Positions 40,234 to 49,474 are shown, counted from the first letter of the stretch. The stretch is 64,000 nt of DNA from Actinomycetes bacterium (GCA_025360585.1 JANYBW010000010.1:78949-142948), one strand, 5' to 3'. The notes: generated by a model not told the origin, from the sequence alone. Made by a program: numbers and translations.

Positions 40234-40968
40234 CTACGTGACGATCAAGCGGTATCCGAGATCATTGGATTCCATGGTCCTGAGTTCGCCAAATCGATGG
40301 TCCCATTCGCCAGATTCCAACGCATTCCGCAAACGATCGTTGCCCAATTCCAAATCGTGTGGGGTCAGTTGAGCGAACGACGACATACCCGCCTGCACAA
40401 CCGGATCGAGGTAGGCCTCGGGGCGCGCCCAAAACGCTCCGCCGAATCCATCGGTGCAATCACGCGGCACCTCGACGATTTCCGATCGGCCGCGCCGCAG
40501 AAGTGAGAGAACTTCTTCAGCCGACGGCGCGTCCCGTTCACTTTGGAGCTGAGCGATTTCGGGGTAGTACTCCATCGTCATCCACGTAAGGTACATACAC
40601 GCGTCAAACAACATGATCACCTGACGTGCACTGACCCGTTGCATCTCAGCGATGCCCGCTTCCAGGTTCCGCCAGTGATGCAAGGTCAACGTGGCCATGG
40701 CAACATCGAACGTGCCGTCGCGAAACGGCAACGACTCGGCCACGCCCCGAACCGCTGGCCCTGCTTGCTTGGCTCGCTGGCCGATCATCACCCACGACGG
40801 TTCAATCGCGACAACATCACAATCGGATGGCTCATAGTTGCCAGTACCCGCGCCAATGTTCAGGACTTTGTTCGCGTCGCCGATCGCGTGACGAATCTGG
40901 AGCGCAATACGCGGATCAGCACGACGCTGTGCTTGATACCCGACGCCAATATTCTGATAATCAGCCAC
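40234..40968 (-). CDS. SAM-dependent class I methyltransferase
   Basis: A 244-residue methyltransferase. Motif I is VLNIGAGTGNYEP, motif II VVAIEPSWVMIGQ, and the post-motif region ESLPFRDGTFDVAMATLTLHHWRNLEAGIAEMQRVS matches the ubiquinone/menaquinone-type Methyltransf_11 fold. The C-terminal half has CTDGFGGAFWARPEAYLDPVVQAGMSSFAQL, seen in actinobacterial methyltransferases of unknown target. It starts with GTG (40968), seven bases after TAATGT, another leaderless-type start. The substrate is unknown. Confidence 0.82.
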   Translation of the reverse strand: MADYQNIGVGYQAQRRADPRIALQIRHAIGDANKVLNIGAGTGNYEPSDCDVVAIEPSWVMIGQRAKQAGPAVRGVAESLPFRDGTFDVAMATLTLHHWRNLEAGIAEMQRVSARQVIMLFDACMYLTWMTMEYYPEIAQLQSERDAPSAEEVLSLLRRGRSEIVEVPRDCTDGFGGAFWARPEAYLDPVVQAGMSSFAQLTPHDLELGNDRLRNALESGEWDHRFGELRTMESNDLGYRLIVT

Positions 40969-40975
40969 GAGGCCA

Positions 40976-40981
40976 ACATTA
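40976..40981 (-). promoter_or_regulatory. -10 box of a probable leaderless methyltransferase gene
   Basis: On the minus strand TAATGT ends seven bases before the GTG at 40968, without a ribosome-binding site. The spacing repeats that seen at zwf, hyuB and the GH84 gene. Confidence 0.36.
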
Positions 40982-41064
40982 CGGCGCCGTGGTCCCGCAA
41001 ACGGCCGGAATAACGGACCGATGTCTGGCCACGGGCGCCGGTCCGGGGGTCAGCCGCCGAACGA

Positions 41065-41535
41065 CTAAATCTGTTGCAATAGTCGGGCGGTTTCGATTGC
41101 AGTGTCGGCGGCTTCTTCGCCTTTGTGGCCTTCTTTGCCGCCGATACGATCCCGCGCTTGTTCTTGGGTGTCGACAGTCAGCACACCGAAGATCACCGGC
41201 ACGCCCGTCGCCACGGCCGCCTGCACCAGGCCTTGCGTCGCGCCACCGGCAACGAAATCAAAGTGCGCGGTGTCGCCGCGCACCACTGCGCCCAAACAAA
41301 TCACCGCGTCCACCTTGCCGCTATCGGCAAGGCGTTTGGCAACCACCGGAAGTTCGAACGCGCCCGGCACCCACCACACGCTCACCGTGTCATCGGCCGC
41401 TCCGGCGCGTTCAAGCGCAACCAACGCGCCGTCGAGCAAACCTTGGGTGATTTCGCGGTTAAAGCGCGCAACAACGATGCCGAACCGCAATCCCGACGCA
41501 TCGAGCGCGCCTTCGTAGGCAACGTACGAACCCAT
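41065..41535 (-). CDS. ribH: 6,7-dimethyl-8-ribityllumazine synthase
   Basis: A 156-residue lumazine synthase, condensing the pyrimidine from RibD with the four-carbon unit from RibBA. Motifs are GIVVARFNREITQGLLDGAL, WVPGAFELPVVAK, VICLGAVVRGDTAHFDFVAG and the GVLTVDTQEQARDR segment, with the catalytic His in DTAHFDF. Its ATG shares one base with the ribBA stop (TGATG). It ends the riboflavin operon. Confidence 0.96.
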   Translation of the reverse strand: MGSYVAYEGALDASGLRFGIVVARFNREITQGLLDGALVALERAGAADDTVSVWWVPGAFELPVVAKRLADSGKVDAVICLGAVVRGDTAHFDFVAGGATQGLVQAAVATGVPVIFGVLTVDTQEQARDRIGGKEGHKGEEAADTAIETARLLQQI

Positions 41536-42779
41536 CAGAGCCCTCTTTCGGCACCGCCGTCACCGACGGCATCCATATCGAGGAGGTGACCCATCTTGTC
41601 TTGTTTCGTACGTAAATACGCGATGTTTTCCTCAGTGACCTTCGGGAGCAACGCAACCCGTTCGGTGATCTCGAGGCCGTAGCCTTCAAGCCCTCCGTAT
41701 TTATCCATGTTGTTGGTCATCAACCGCATAGTCGTCACGCCGAGATCAACCAGGATCTGCGCGCCAATTCCGTATTCACGTGAATCGACCGGCAAACCAA
41801 GATCGAGATTCGCTTCCACGGTGTCACGGCCTTGTTCTTGCAACGCGTACGCGCGCAGTTTGTGACCCAGGCCAATCCCTCGACCTTCGTGACCCCGCAG
41901 ATACACCAAGACGCCTTGGCCCTCCGCGGCGATACGCGACATCGCGAGCTGAAGTTGCGGCCCACAGTCACAACGCAATGAACCGAAAACATCACCAGTC
42001 AGACACTCACTGTGCACGCGAACAAGCACGTCTTCTTTACCTTCAACGTCGCCCATCACGAACGCGACGTGTTCCACGTCGTCGATGATCGATTCGAACA
42101 CGTGCGCCGTAAAGTCAGCAAATTCAGTGGGTATCCGCGCTTCAGATACTCGACGGATCAGCTTCTCGCTACGGCGGCGGTACCGCACAAGATCCGCGAT
42201 CGAGATCAGCACAAGCTTGTGTTGCGAAGCAAATCTTTCAAGCTCGGGCAAACGCGCCATCGTGCCGTCGTCGTTCACGACTTCGGCCAACACGCCCGCG
42301 GGATACAACCCCGCGAGTCGCGGCAGATCCACACCTGCTTCGGTATGGCCCGCGCGGCGCAAGACTCCACCGTCGCGGTAGCGCAACGGAAAGATGTGGC
42401 CCGGCCGGGCAAAGTCGCCGCCGCGCGCCTCCGGATCGAGCATGCCGAGCACCGTCGCGCAACGGTCTGCGGCGCTGATGCCAGTCGTGGTGCCGTGGCG
42501 ATAGTCGATGCTCACCGTGAATGCGGTGCGTTGCACTTCGGTGTTTTCATCTTTTTCAACCATCAACGGAACGTTGAGTTCGTCGAGCCGCGCACCTTCC
42601 ATCGGCAAGCAGATCACGCCGCTCGTATAGCGAATCATGAACGCCATTTTTTCGGGCGTGAGCTTCTCGGCCGCACAAATCAGATCGCCTTCGTTCTCGC
42701 GATCTTCATCGTCGACGACTACCACGATTTCTCCGCGAGCAACGGCAGTAATCGCTTCTTCAATTGGCGCAAACGGCAT
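41535..42779 (-). CDS. ribBA: bifunctional 3,4-dihydroxy-2-butanone-4-phosphate synthase / GTP cyclohydrolase II
   Basis: A 414-residue fusion that supplies both precursors of riboflavin. The N-terminal half is the DHBP synthase ([65 protein letters not shown]). The C-terminal half is GTP cyclohydrolase II with the zinc cysteines in [19 protein letters not shown] and the [23 protein letters not shown] loop. It uses ribulose-5-phosphate, made by the nearby rpe/zwf/tkt set. It starts five bases after the ribE stop and overlaps ribH by one base. Confidence 0.96.
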   Translation of the reverse strand: MPFAPIEEAITAVARGEIVVVVDDEDRENEGDLICAAEKLTPEKMAFMIRYTSGVICLPMEGARLDELNVPLMVEKDENTEVQRTAFTVSIDYRHGTTTGISAADRCATVLGMLDPEARGGDFARPGHIFPLRYRDGGVLRRAGHTEAGVDLPRLAGLYPAGVLAEVVNDDGTMARLPELERFASQHKLVLISIADLVRYRRRSEKLIRRVSEARIPTEFADFTAHVFESIIDDVEHVAFVMGDVEGKEDVLVRVHSECLTGDVFGSLRCDCGPQLQLAMSRIAAEGQGVLVYLRGHEGRGIGLGHKLRAYALQEQGRDTVEANLDLGLPVDSREYGIGAQILVDLGVTTMRLMTNNMDKYGGLEGYGLEITERVALLPKVTEENIAYLRTKQDKMGHLLDMDAVGDGGAERGL

Positions 42780-42784
42780 AGGAA

Positions 42785-43387
42785 TCAGCCTCTTTCGGCA
42801 AGGAGTCGCTCGACGTATTTCGCGACGACATCAATTTCGAGATTCACGCGTGCACCGATTGGTTTCGGTCCGAGCGTGGTAACGAGTTGCGTGTGCGGGA
42901 TCACCGCAATACTGAATTGGTGAGCTAGTGCATCAACGACGGTAAGGCTCACACCGTCCACCGTGATCGAGCCCTTCTCCACGATGTACCGCAGAACTTC
43001 ACGCGGAGCGTCGACTCGGAGAGTCATCGAACCATCAGCATTCATTGACTTTTCTGAGATAGTTCCCGTCGCGTCAACGTGGCCCTGAACGAGATGCCCG
43101 CCCAAACGATCGCTGAGCCGCACCGGGCGTTCAAGGTTGACCCGATCGCCGGCCATGAGATCACCGATGTTCGTGCGTTGCAACGTTTCTGCGACTGCGT
43201 CCGCGGCCCACCAATGCGCGGCAGTGTCAAATTCAACGACGGTCAGGCAACAGCCATTAACTGCAATCGATGCGCCCATAGTGACGTCATCAAGAACGGT
43301 CGTGGCACGGACTACGAGACGTGCCCCACCTTCGTTGCCGGTGATCGACACGACCGTTGCGAGCTCTTCGACGATGCCGGTAAACAT
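42785..43387 (-). CDS. ribE: riboflavin synthase, alpha chain
   Basis: A 200-residue riboflavin synthase that dismutates two lumazines into riboflavin. It has the expected two similar barrels: [19 protein letters not shown] and [11 protein letters not shown] in the first; [25 protein letters not shown] and [10 protein letters not shown] in the second. The ATG at 43387 overlaps the ribD stop by one base (TGATG), fixing the start. Confidence 0.95.
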   Translation of the reverse strand: MFTGIVEELATVVSITGNEGGARLVVRATTVLDDVTMGASIAVNGCCLTVVEFDTAAHWWAADAVAETLQRTNIGDLMAGDRVNLERPVRLSDRLGGHLVQGHVDATGTISEKSMNADGSMTLRVDAPREVLRYIVEKGSITVDGVSLTVVDALAHQFSIAVIPHTQLVTTLGPKPIGARVNLEIDVVAKYVERLLAERG

Positions 43388-44511
43388 CAGTTCCGATCCC
43401 TTCGATAATCGAGGCGCACATCGTCGCCGACTCGGCGCACACAATCGAGACTCCAGCGCCGAGCTTCGCCGATCGACGGCGGCCCATCGTGGGCCAGCGT
43501 TGGGAGCCCGTGTGAGCCGAGCAACGTATTGCCGATGTACACAGTGAGCTGGTCAACCAGATCGTCCACGAGCAATGCGCCGTGCAACGCCGCTCCGCCC
43601 TCGACCATGGCTTGTAAAATCCCGCGAGAGCCGAGCAGTTCCAACGTCGCGATGAGATCAACCCCTCGTCCCGTTGCCGCACTCGCGAAATCGACGAACG
43701 CAACATCGGCGCCCGCGGCTTTCCACTCGTTGATCCGCTCGAGTTCCGCGCGTTCAGTGGAGATCACCAAGGTCGGCGCGAGTGCGGCATCGAACAACGG
43801 GCCCATAGCAGGAACGCGGCCGTGCGCATCGAGCAACACGCGCAACGGAGCAGGGCCGAGTGTCACATCGTCATCAGCGGGAAGGTTTCGTACCGTCAGC
43901 GACGGCAAATCCGCAAGCGCAGTTCCCGCTCCCACAACTATCGCTTGCGAATCGGCTCGGAGCGCGTGCACATCGGCGCGCGCCTCTGCGCTGGTAATCC
44001 ACTGCGACGAACCGTCCGCGGCCGCCACGTAACCATCGATGGAGTTTGCAGTTTTGACGACACACGCAGCGCGACCAGTGCGCCGGTGATGCAGGTACGC
44101 GCTCAATTGTCGAGCCGATTCGACGCTGCCGATGCCCACGACAACCTCAATACCCGCCGTCTGTAACGCGCGGAATCCACTCCCCGCAACATTCGTATCC
44201 GGATCCTCCAGCGCACTGACCACCCGAACAGCGCCCGATGCGATGATCGCATCAGTGCAAGGCGGTTGGTTACCTTGGTGCGAGCACGGCTCCAAGGTCG
44301 TGTAGACGGTGGCGCCGACAGCACGGTCGCCCGCGGCGCGCAATGCGTTCACCTCCGCGTGTTGGCCATGGTGATAGGCATCCGTGGCCCCGACTCCAAC
44401 GATCTCGCCGTCGTTAACGATCGCGCAGCCCACGTGCGGCCAGGGTGGAGCCTTACGCCGCGAACGATCAGCGGCGCTCAGCGCAACTGCCATCGCGGCA
44501 ACGTGGTCCAT
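43387..44511 (-). CDS. ribD: bifunctional diaminohydroxyphosphoribosylaminopyrimidine deaminase / reductase
   Basis: A 374-residue enzyme for the second and third steps of the pyrimidine branch of riboflavin synthesis. The deaminase half has the zinc motif HAEVNAL and LEPCSHQGNQPPCTDAI; the reductase half has VVKTANSIDGYVAA, GAGTALADLPSLTVR and the C-terminal EGGAALHGALLVDDLVDQLTVYI. I chose the ATG at 44511 (MDHVAAMAVALSAADRS); a GTG at 44634 in the same frame would add 41 residues but overlaps the likely riboswitch expression platform. It is the first gene of the rib operon, about 200 bases after the FMN aptamer. Confidence 0.94.
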   Translation of the reverse strand: MDHVAAMAVALSAADRSRRKAPPWPHVGCAIVNDGEIVGVGATDAYHHGQHAEVNALRAAGDRAVGATVYTTLEPCSHQGNQPPCTDAIIASGAVRVVSALEDPDTNVAGSGFRALQTAGIEVVVGIGSVESARQLSAYLHHRRTGRAACVVKTANSIDGYVAAADGSSQWITSAEARADVHALRADSQAIVVGAGTALADLPSLTVRNLPADDDVTLGPAPLRVLLDAHGRVPAMGPLFDAALAPTLVISTERAELERINEWKAAGADVAFVDFASAATGRGVDLIATLELLGSRGILQAMVEGGAALHGALLVDDLVDQLTVYIGNTLLGSHGLPTLAHDGPPSIGEARRWSLDCVRRVGDDVRLDYRRDRN

Positions 44512-44714
44512 TCGAATGCTCCGTCGGTTGGCTCGTTCACAACGCAACGCTTCAGCAACGGGGTCAGTCTCGATGCACAGGGCTGCGCCGAGCCCGCCAT
44601 CGCGATCGACGCGTGCGCACCACGTTGCGCACACCGCGCACCATATTGTGCACGGTCGTGCAACCCAATGGGCACAGTCGCGCCACGGCGGACCGGTTCA
44701 TTGTCTGCATCGAG

Positions 44715-44883
44715 CCCTCTCCCATCCGGACTTTCACCGTCGGCTCCGGGATCAAACCGGATCGGGCGCACCAGCCGTTTCGAACAACGGCCGACTTGCT
44801 TCGCGGACTTGTCAGTGTCGCCACTGCATCACCGCCGGTCGGGACTTACACCCAAGCTGTTTGCTTTGTATCCCGAGGGTCTC
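44715..44883 (-). ncRNA. FMN riboswitch (RFN element)
   Basis: Read on the minus strand, the conserved RFN blocks appear in order: ACCCTCGGG at the 5' end, TCCCGACCGGCGGTGAT, AGTCCGCGA, CGGAGCCGACGGTGAAAGTC, then CCGGATGGGAGAGGG closing the P1 helix. These match the FMN aptamer consensus, so riboflavin gene expression should fall when FMN is high. The P3/P4 region carries an insertion relative to short versions. About 200 nt separate it from ribD, enough for an attenuator or a start-sequestering hairpin. Confidence 0.95.
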
Positions 44884-44897
44884 AATTATGTGCCCAC

Positions 44898-44927
44898 ATC
44901 GTAACACCGAGTCGAACAAAAATGCAA
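44898..44927 (-). promoter_or_regulatory. promoter of the riboflavin operon
   Basis: On the minus strand a TTGCAT -35 (44927-44922) and a TACGAT -10 (44903-44898) are separated by 18 bp, and the start site would fall a few bases before the FMN aptamer. The AT-rich surroundings support this. The rest of 44884-45058 holds no gene. Confidence 0.6.
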
Positions 44928-45058
44928 CACGTTCTATTTTCCACCCCAAACCGCGTTTCCCGGAGCTTTTCGTGCGGATATCGCAATTCCGCGCCCACCA
45001 GAATTCTGCACCACGGCCAAACGCCGGACTACGAACGCCCGACCGTACCCGGCTGGGT

Positions 45059-45550
45059 TTAGTGGGGACGGCCGCCGGCGGCCAGATCGAGGGCGTGGGG
45101 CACAACGGCTTCAATCGCTTCAAAAGCCTCCACGGCTCCCCCACTACTTCCGGGCGAGTTCACGATCAAACATGCGCCCAGGGTTCCGGCGACGGCCCGC
45201 GACAACATGCCGAAGTTCCGGCCACCGGTGTTGGAGGCTCCGCGGATCGCTTCGGCCAACCCCGGCGCAAGCCGTTCTACCGCGAGCCGCGTGCCTTCGG
45301 GTGTGAGATCACGCGGCCCAAAGCCAGTGCCGCCCGTTGTCATGATGAGACCGGAAAAACCTTTGGCCATCGTGATCAGCTGATCCCGAACCGACTCGAT
45401 TCCGTCGGCCACCACACACGACTCGACAACCTCATAACCTGCGGCGGTCAACCGATCAGCGAGCGCAACCCCACTTTTGTTTTCGCGCGTACCTGCGATA
45501 ACGCCATCGGAAACTGTCAAGACTTTCGCAAACAAAGCTTGGCTGCTCAC
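45059..45550 (-). CDS. mog: MogA/MoaB-family molybdopterin adenylyltransferase
   Basis: A 163-residue protein of the molybdenum cofactor pathway, expected to adenylate molybdopterin before metal insertion. Motifs are AKVLTVSDGVIAGTRENKSGVALADRL, the phosphate loop TTGGTGFGPRDLTPEGT, and NFGMLSRAVAGTLGACLIVNSPGSSGGAVEAF. I chose GTG 45550, which overlaps the rpe stop by four bases (GTGA); a GTG two codons upstream is possible. In mycobacteria too, a mog-like gene can lie in this general region, but other cofactor genes are not seen here. Confidence 0.88.
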   Translation of the reverse strand: MSSQALFAKVLTVSDGVIAGTRENKSGVALADRLTAAGYEVVESCVVADGIESVRDQLITMAKGFSGLIMTTGGTGFGPRDLTPEGTRLAVERLAPGLAEAIRGASNTGGRNFGMLSRAVAGTLGACLIVNSPGSSGGAVEAFEAIEAVVPHALDLAAGGRPH

Positions 45551-46212
45551 GCGCACGCCGCCGAAGCCGCCATCGCGGCATCGCGAATTGATCGCGCCGC
45601 GGCTTGCGGATCGGGCTGGCCAAAGACCGCCGTCCCGGCAACCAGAATGTCGACGCCCGCCGCGGCCGCGAGCGCGCCGGTCTCCGCGTTAATCCCACCA
45701 TCGATTTCGATTTCGAACGAGAGTCCGCGTTCAGCCCGAATTTTCACGGCCATGCGTACTTTGTCGAGCACTCCGGAGATGAACGACTGCCCGCCGAAGC
45801 CCGTCTTCACGCTCATAATCAACAGCGTTTGCAGGCGGGCCAAATACGGTTCGACCGCGTCGAACGGGGTGGCGGGTTCGAGGGTTAAACCAACATCGCA
45901 ACCAAGATCACCGATGCGGCCCAACAACGCATCGGTGTCGCCCACTTCGACATGCACCGTGATTCCGTTTGCACCCGCTGCTGCGAACGACTCCAACAAT
46001 GAACCCGGGTTCGAGACCATGAGGTGACAGTCGAGATACTTTTCGGTCGCGGCCCGCAGCGATGCAACAACGGGCGAACCCAGCGAAATGTTCGGTACGT
46101 AGTGGCCATCCATGGCGTCTACGTGTAGCAAGTCCGCTTCGGGCCCAACCGATGCAATGTGAGCAGCGAGCCGCGCGAAATCTGCGGCCAAGATCGAAGG
46201 TGCAATTTTCAT
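45547..46212 (-). CDS. rpe: ribulose-phosphate 3-epimerase
   Basis: A 221-residue TIM-barrel enzyme interconverting ribulose-5-P and xylulose-5-P. Motifs are MKIAPSILAADFARL, LHVDAMDGHYVPNISLG, DCHLMVSNPG, MSVKTGFGGQSFISGVLDKV and IEIDGGINAETGALAAAAGVDILVAGTAVFG, with the metal ligands and catalytic Asp pair in place. I chose ATG 46212; the frame extends 27 codons further without homology. It follows rsmB by about 108 bp and overlaps mog by four bases. Confidence 0.95.
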   Translation of the reverse strand: MKIAPSILAADFARLAAHIASVGPEADLLHVDAMDGHYVPNISLGSPVVASLRAATEKYLDCHLMVSNPGSLLESFAAAGANGITVHVEVGDTDALLGRIGDLGCDVGLTLEPATPFDAVEPYLARLQTLLIMSVKTGFGGQSFISGVLDKVRMAVKIRAERGLSFEIEIDGGINAETGALAAAAGVDILVAGTAVFGQPDPQAAARSIRDAAMAASAACA

Positions 46213-46320
46213 CAGTTTCAGGTTACCGAGAAAACGCGAACGGCTACGGCCCGAGCGAATCCTGCACGCGGTCCGGAGCGAGTGCGCCGCCAACCCACGA
46301 TATTCGCAACGAACACTGGG

Positions 46321-47871
46321 CTATTCGCGCCGTTCGAACACCAACACGAACATGCCATCAGTCGCGGCATCGTGCGGCAAGATGATCGCGCCGCGCCCAA
46401 ACGGTCGCCACGGCAGGCCGGGCGGTTCGATCGCGACCAGTTGCGGAAGCTCCGACGCAGCCCATTCATCCACGCCGAGAGTCTCATCGCGGCTCATCGT
46501 GCACACGCTGTACACGAGACGACCACCGATTTTGACCACGTCGGCGGCGGCCGCCAGCAACGATCGTTGTAATTCGGCCAAACTCTCAACCTGAGCCGGC
46601 TGCACACGCCAGCGCGCTTCTGGTCGGCGCCGCAATACGCCGAGGCCGCTACACGGAGCATCGAGCAAGACTCGATCGAATGTGTCGGGCAAGAATGCCA
46701 TCGCCAAACCGGAAGCGGCAACTGCGTGAATCGAATCGAGTTGCAGTCTGCCCGCTGCTTCGCGCACGAGGCGGAGACGGTTCGGATGCACATCAGCGGC
46801 GACTACTAAACCATCGTCACCCATGCGTTCTGCGGCGCCACACGATTTACCGCCGGGCGCTGAAGCGATATCGAGAATGCGTTCACCGGGTTGCGGCGCA
46901 AGCAAGTCGACGATGGCTTGACTACCCTGATCTTGCGGGCTAGCGCGACCATCGCGAACCGTTCGCAACGCACCGATGTCGCCGAAACCCTTAATAATCA
47001 ATGACTCTTCGAGCAACGTACCGCGTTCGATCGAACCGCCCCGAGTTTCGAGTTCGCGGATCACTGCCGCCGCATCACCGCGCATCGGATTCACGCGGAG
47101 CGTGACTGCGGCCGGTTCATTCATCGCGTTCAACGCGGCGCGTGCGTCTTGTTCACCGAAGTTGCGCGTGAGTTCTTCAACGATCCAATCGGGATAGGAC
47201 AGTTCCGTTCCGGCATCATCTGATTCTGGCCACGGCGGGCCACTTCGGCCGAGGGAACGCAACACGCCATTCACGTACTTTTGCGCGCTCGGTTGCGTGG
47301 CTGAAACCGTTTCCATAACCGCGGCATGGGGTGGCGTGCCGTTCACGAATTGATACGCACCGACCCGCAATGCTGCCCGCACCGGCGGGTCCAACTCAGA
47401 AAGAGGCCGTTTTGAATGCGGTTTCAGCAGGTTGTCGAGATACCGCTGACGCCGCAGTGTGCCGTAGACCGCGTCGGTGACCCAATCTTTGTCGCGTTGC
47501 TCGAGTCGCGATTTTCGTAAGCGCGCCGGGAGATCGAGATTGGCAAAACTGCCGCTATCAGCGCGCACCAACGCGTCGATAGCGATCGAGCGAGAGTTCA
47601 TCCGGCGTCGAGGCAGATTGCCGTCGGTCACCGCGCCACTTTTGAAAGAATCCTCGCGTCGTGATTGTCCAGCAAATTTCGTACGTTTTGGCTTGCGATC
47701 GCTGGATGTACCACCCGCCGAGCGACGTGCCGAGCCTCCAGCCGAGCTACCAGGCAGTCCACTAGCAGAGCCTTTCCCGAACCCGCTTGTCGCACCACCC
47801 GATGATGGCTTGGCCGGCTGCCCAGTCGAGCCGCTCGCGGGACGACTGCGTGGCGTATCCGATTCAGGCAT
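46321..47871 (-). CDS. rsmB: 16S rRNA (cytosine-967-C5)-methyltransferase
   Basis: A 516-residue RNA m5C methyltransferase. The first ~85 residues are a Ser/Gly/Arg-rich low-complexity tail (SGFGKGSASGLPGSSAGGSARRS) not found in most homologues. Then comes a NusB-like RNA-binding domain (AVYGTLRRQRYLDNLL), followed by the methyltransferase domain with ILDIASAPGGKSCGAAERM, LLDAPCSGLGVLRRRPEARWR and the catalytic-cysteine motif SVCTMSRDE. The ATG at 47871 overlaps the fmt stop by eight bases. Order fmt-rsmB-rpe is conserved in actinobacteria. Confidence 0.94.
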   Translation of the reverse strand: MPESDTPRSRPASGSTGQPAKPSSGGATSGFGKGSASGLPGSSAGGSARRSAGGTSSDRKPKRTKFAGQSRREDSFKSGAVTDGNLPRRRMNSRSIAIDALVRADSGSFANLDLPARLRKSRLEQRDKDWVTDAVYGTLRRQRYLDNLLKPHSKRPLSELDPPVRAALRVGAYQFVNGTPPHAAVMETVSATQPSAQKYVNGVLRSLGRSGPPWPESDDAGTELSYPDWIVEELTRNFGEQDARAALNAMNEPAAVTLRVNPMRGDAAAVIRELETRGGSIERGTLLEESLIIKGFGDIGALRTVRDGRASPQDQGSQAIVDLLAPQPGERILDIASAPGGKSCGAAERMGDDGLVVAADVHPNRLRLVREAAGRLQLDSIHAVAASGLAMAFLPDTFDRVLLDAPCSGLGVLRRRPEARWRVQPAQVESLAELQRSLLAAAADVVKIGGRLVYSVCTMSRDETLGVDEWAASELPQLVAIEPPGLPWRPFGRGAIILPHDAATDGMFVLVFERRE

Positions 47872-48814
47872 CAAGCACTACTTCACCGCGAACACCGGCC
47901 AGCCACGATGCGCACGCCATTGCTTTTTTGCCGTCGGGTTGCACTTCGTCGAGCATCAACACACCGCTTCCGCAAATCAACGCACCATCAGACGTAACCG
48001 TTCCGATGTTCGATGGCGCGCCAACTTGACCACTGGCGCCTTCATCGTCCGTCCCACCAAGATCTACCGCCGCATCGCCAACGTGCGCCGCCAATACTTT
48101 GATGCGCTTGCCATCGATCATCGCCCAGGCTCCCGGTTTTGGATTCGCGGCGCGCACGATGCATGACAGTGCCGCAGCGCTGAGCGCGGGATCGATACGA
48201 AACTCCTCCACCGTCAGTTTGTGCGCGTATGTCGGTTCGCCAACTTGCGGCACCGGCATCGCGCCGGGCACTGCATCAATTTCAGCAACCAGAAGTTCGG
48301 TGCCGACACGTACAAGCTCTGAGCGCAAGGTTCCTGCCGTCATCGTTTCCAGAATCGGCACGCGCACTTCGGCAAAAATTCCACCGGTGTCGAGACCAGC
48401 TTCCATTTCCATGACGGCAACCCCGGTCTCGGCATCACCGGCCAACATCGCTCGTTCAACGGGCGCGGCGCCACGCCAACGAGGCAGCAGCGAAAAATGC
48501 AAATTCACGAAACCGCTGCGGGTCGCGGCCAACAACGCCGGAGGCAGCAACTGTCCGAACGCGACCACAACACCGAGTTCAGCTTCGAGCGCGGCGACTT
48601 GTTCCACGATCTCGCGCGACTTTTCCGGCGTCGCGATTTCGAGACCCAATTCGAGGGCAGCCTGTTTTACCGGGCTCGCAACCAGTTCGTTGCCACGACG
48701 GCCCCGGCGACGATCTGGTTGGGTCACGACTAAGGCAATGTCATGGCCCGCGGCGATCAGTGCTTTTAAGGGCGGGACGGCATCGAACGGCGTCCCGAAA
48801 TACACAATTCTCAT
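47864..48814 (-). CDS. fmt: methionyl-tRNA formyltransferase
   Basis: A 316-residue enzyme that formylates initiator Met-tRNA using 10-formyl-THF. It has MRIVYFGTPFDAVPPLKAL, the catalytic segment VVVAFGQLLPPALL with the loop VNLHFSLLPRWRGAAPVERAMLAGDAETGV, and the C-terminal OB-fold domain that binds tRNA (GAWAMIDGKRIKVLAA). It starts 42 bp after def ends, giving the usual def-fmt pair for formyl-Met metabolism. Confidence 0.95.
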   Translation of the reverse strand: MRIVYFGTPFDAVPPLKALIAAGHDIALVVTQPDRRRGRRGNELVASPVKQAALELGLEIATPEKSREIVEQVAALEAELGVVVAFGQLLPPALLAATRSGFVNLHFSLLPRWRGAAPVERAMLAGDAETGVAVMEMEAGLDTGGIFAEVRVPILETMTAGTLRSELVRVGTELLVAEIDAVPGAMPVPQVGEPTYAHKLTVEEFRIDPALSAAALSCIVRAANPKPGAWAMIDGKRIKVLAAHVGDAAVDLGGTDDEGASGQVGAPSNIGTVTSDGALICGSGVLMLDEVQPDGKKAMACASWLAGVRGEVVLDA

Positions 48815-48856
48815 AGAGCCTTTTTCATCGCGGGCGGTCGAGCACGTGAGAACGCG

Positions 48857-49375
48857 CTACAGCGCGTGAAGTGAATCGGAAATGGTCGTGGCCCGCTCGC
48901 GCCACTGTTTCAAAGCGGCTTTGCGATCTAACCGTTCCATGCGGTCAAACATCAACACGCCATCGAGGTGATCGATTTCGTGTTGGAAGCATCGACCCAA
49001 AAGCTCGTCGCCTTCAATCACGATTTCATTGCCATCGAGGTCGTTGGCTTGCACGGTAACGATCTTGGGCCGCACGATCTCAAACGCAAGACCAGGGATC
49101 GAAAGGCAACCTTCTTCGTAGGCCCATTCCCCTTCGCTTTCGACGACGCGCGGGTTAATGAGCACGTTGGGGCCATCACCATCGCCGATGTCGTAGACAA
49201 AAAACCGTTGCTCGATACCGACTTGGGGCGCGGCAAGGCCGATTCCGGGGGCGTCGTACATCGTGTCGAACATCATGTCGAGCACTTTGACGAATTTGCC
49301 GTTGACCTCAGTGACCTCAGCAGTCTCACGCTTCAAGACGGGATCGCCAAAGACGCGTATGGGATAGGAAGCCAT
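48857..49375 (-). CDS. def: peptide deformylase
   Basis: A 172-residue metalloprotease that removes the formyl group from new proteins. All three motifs are present: GIGLAAPQVG (motif 1), EEGCLSIPG (motif 2, metal-binding Cys) and QHEIDHLDGVLMFDRM (motif 3, two metal-binding His and the catalytic Glu). The start is ATG 49375. The 116-bp gap to the upstream priA stop is largely filled by the palindromic element. Confidence 0.96.
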   Translation of the reverse strand: MASYPIRVFGDPVLKRETAEVTEVNGKFVKVLDMMFDTMYDAPGIGLAAPQVGIEQRFFVYDIGDGDGPNVLINPRVVESEGEWAYEEGCLSIPGLAFEIVRPKIVTVQANDLDGNEIVIEGDELLGRCFQHEIDHLDGVLMFDRMERLDRKAALKQWRERATTISDSLHAL

Positions 49376-49397
49376 GGACCACCGATTCTACCCGCCC

Positions 49398-49474
49398 CAC
49401 CCCCAACCCCTTGTGTCCCACCAATGTTCCACAGGCGGAATACTGGTGTGACACAGGGTTTTGGGGTTGGGGTG
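49398..49474. repeat. palindromic element, degenerate copy 2
   Basis: This intergenic stretch is a large imperfect inverted repeat related to 27693-27744. The left arm has TGTGTCCCACCAATGTTCC and the right arm GGAATACTGGTGTGACACA (about four mismatches in 21), with added outer arms CCCCCAACCCC and GGGGTTGGGG. Unlike copy 1 there is no tandem array. It lies between priA and def, where it could act as a terminator or processing hairpin. Confidence 0.78.

Noticed and set aside
44384..46027. 547-codon plus-strand open frame across ribD, the riboswitch, mog and rpe
   Set aside because: It is antisense to well-supported genes and an FMN aptamer, is rich in low-complexity Arg/Ser/Pro, and matches no family; it is a high-GC shadow frame.
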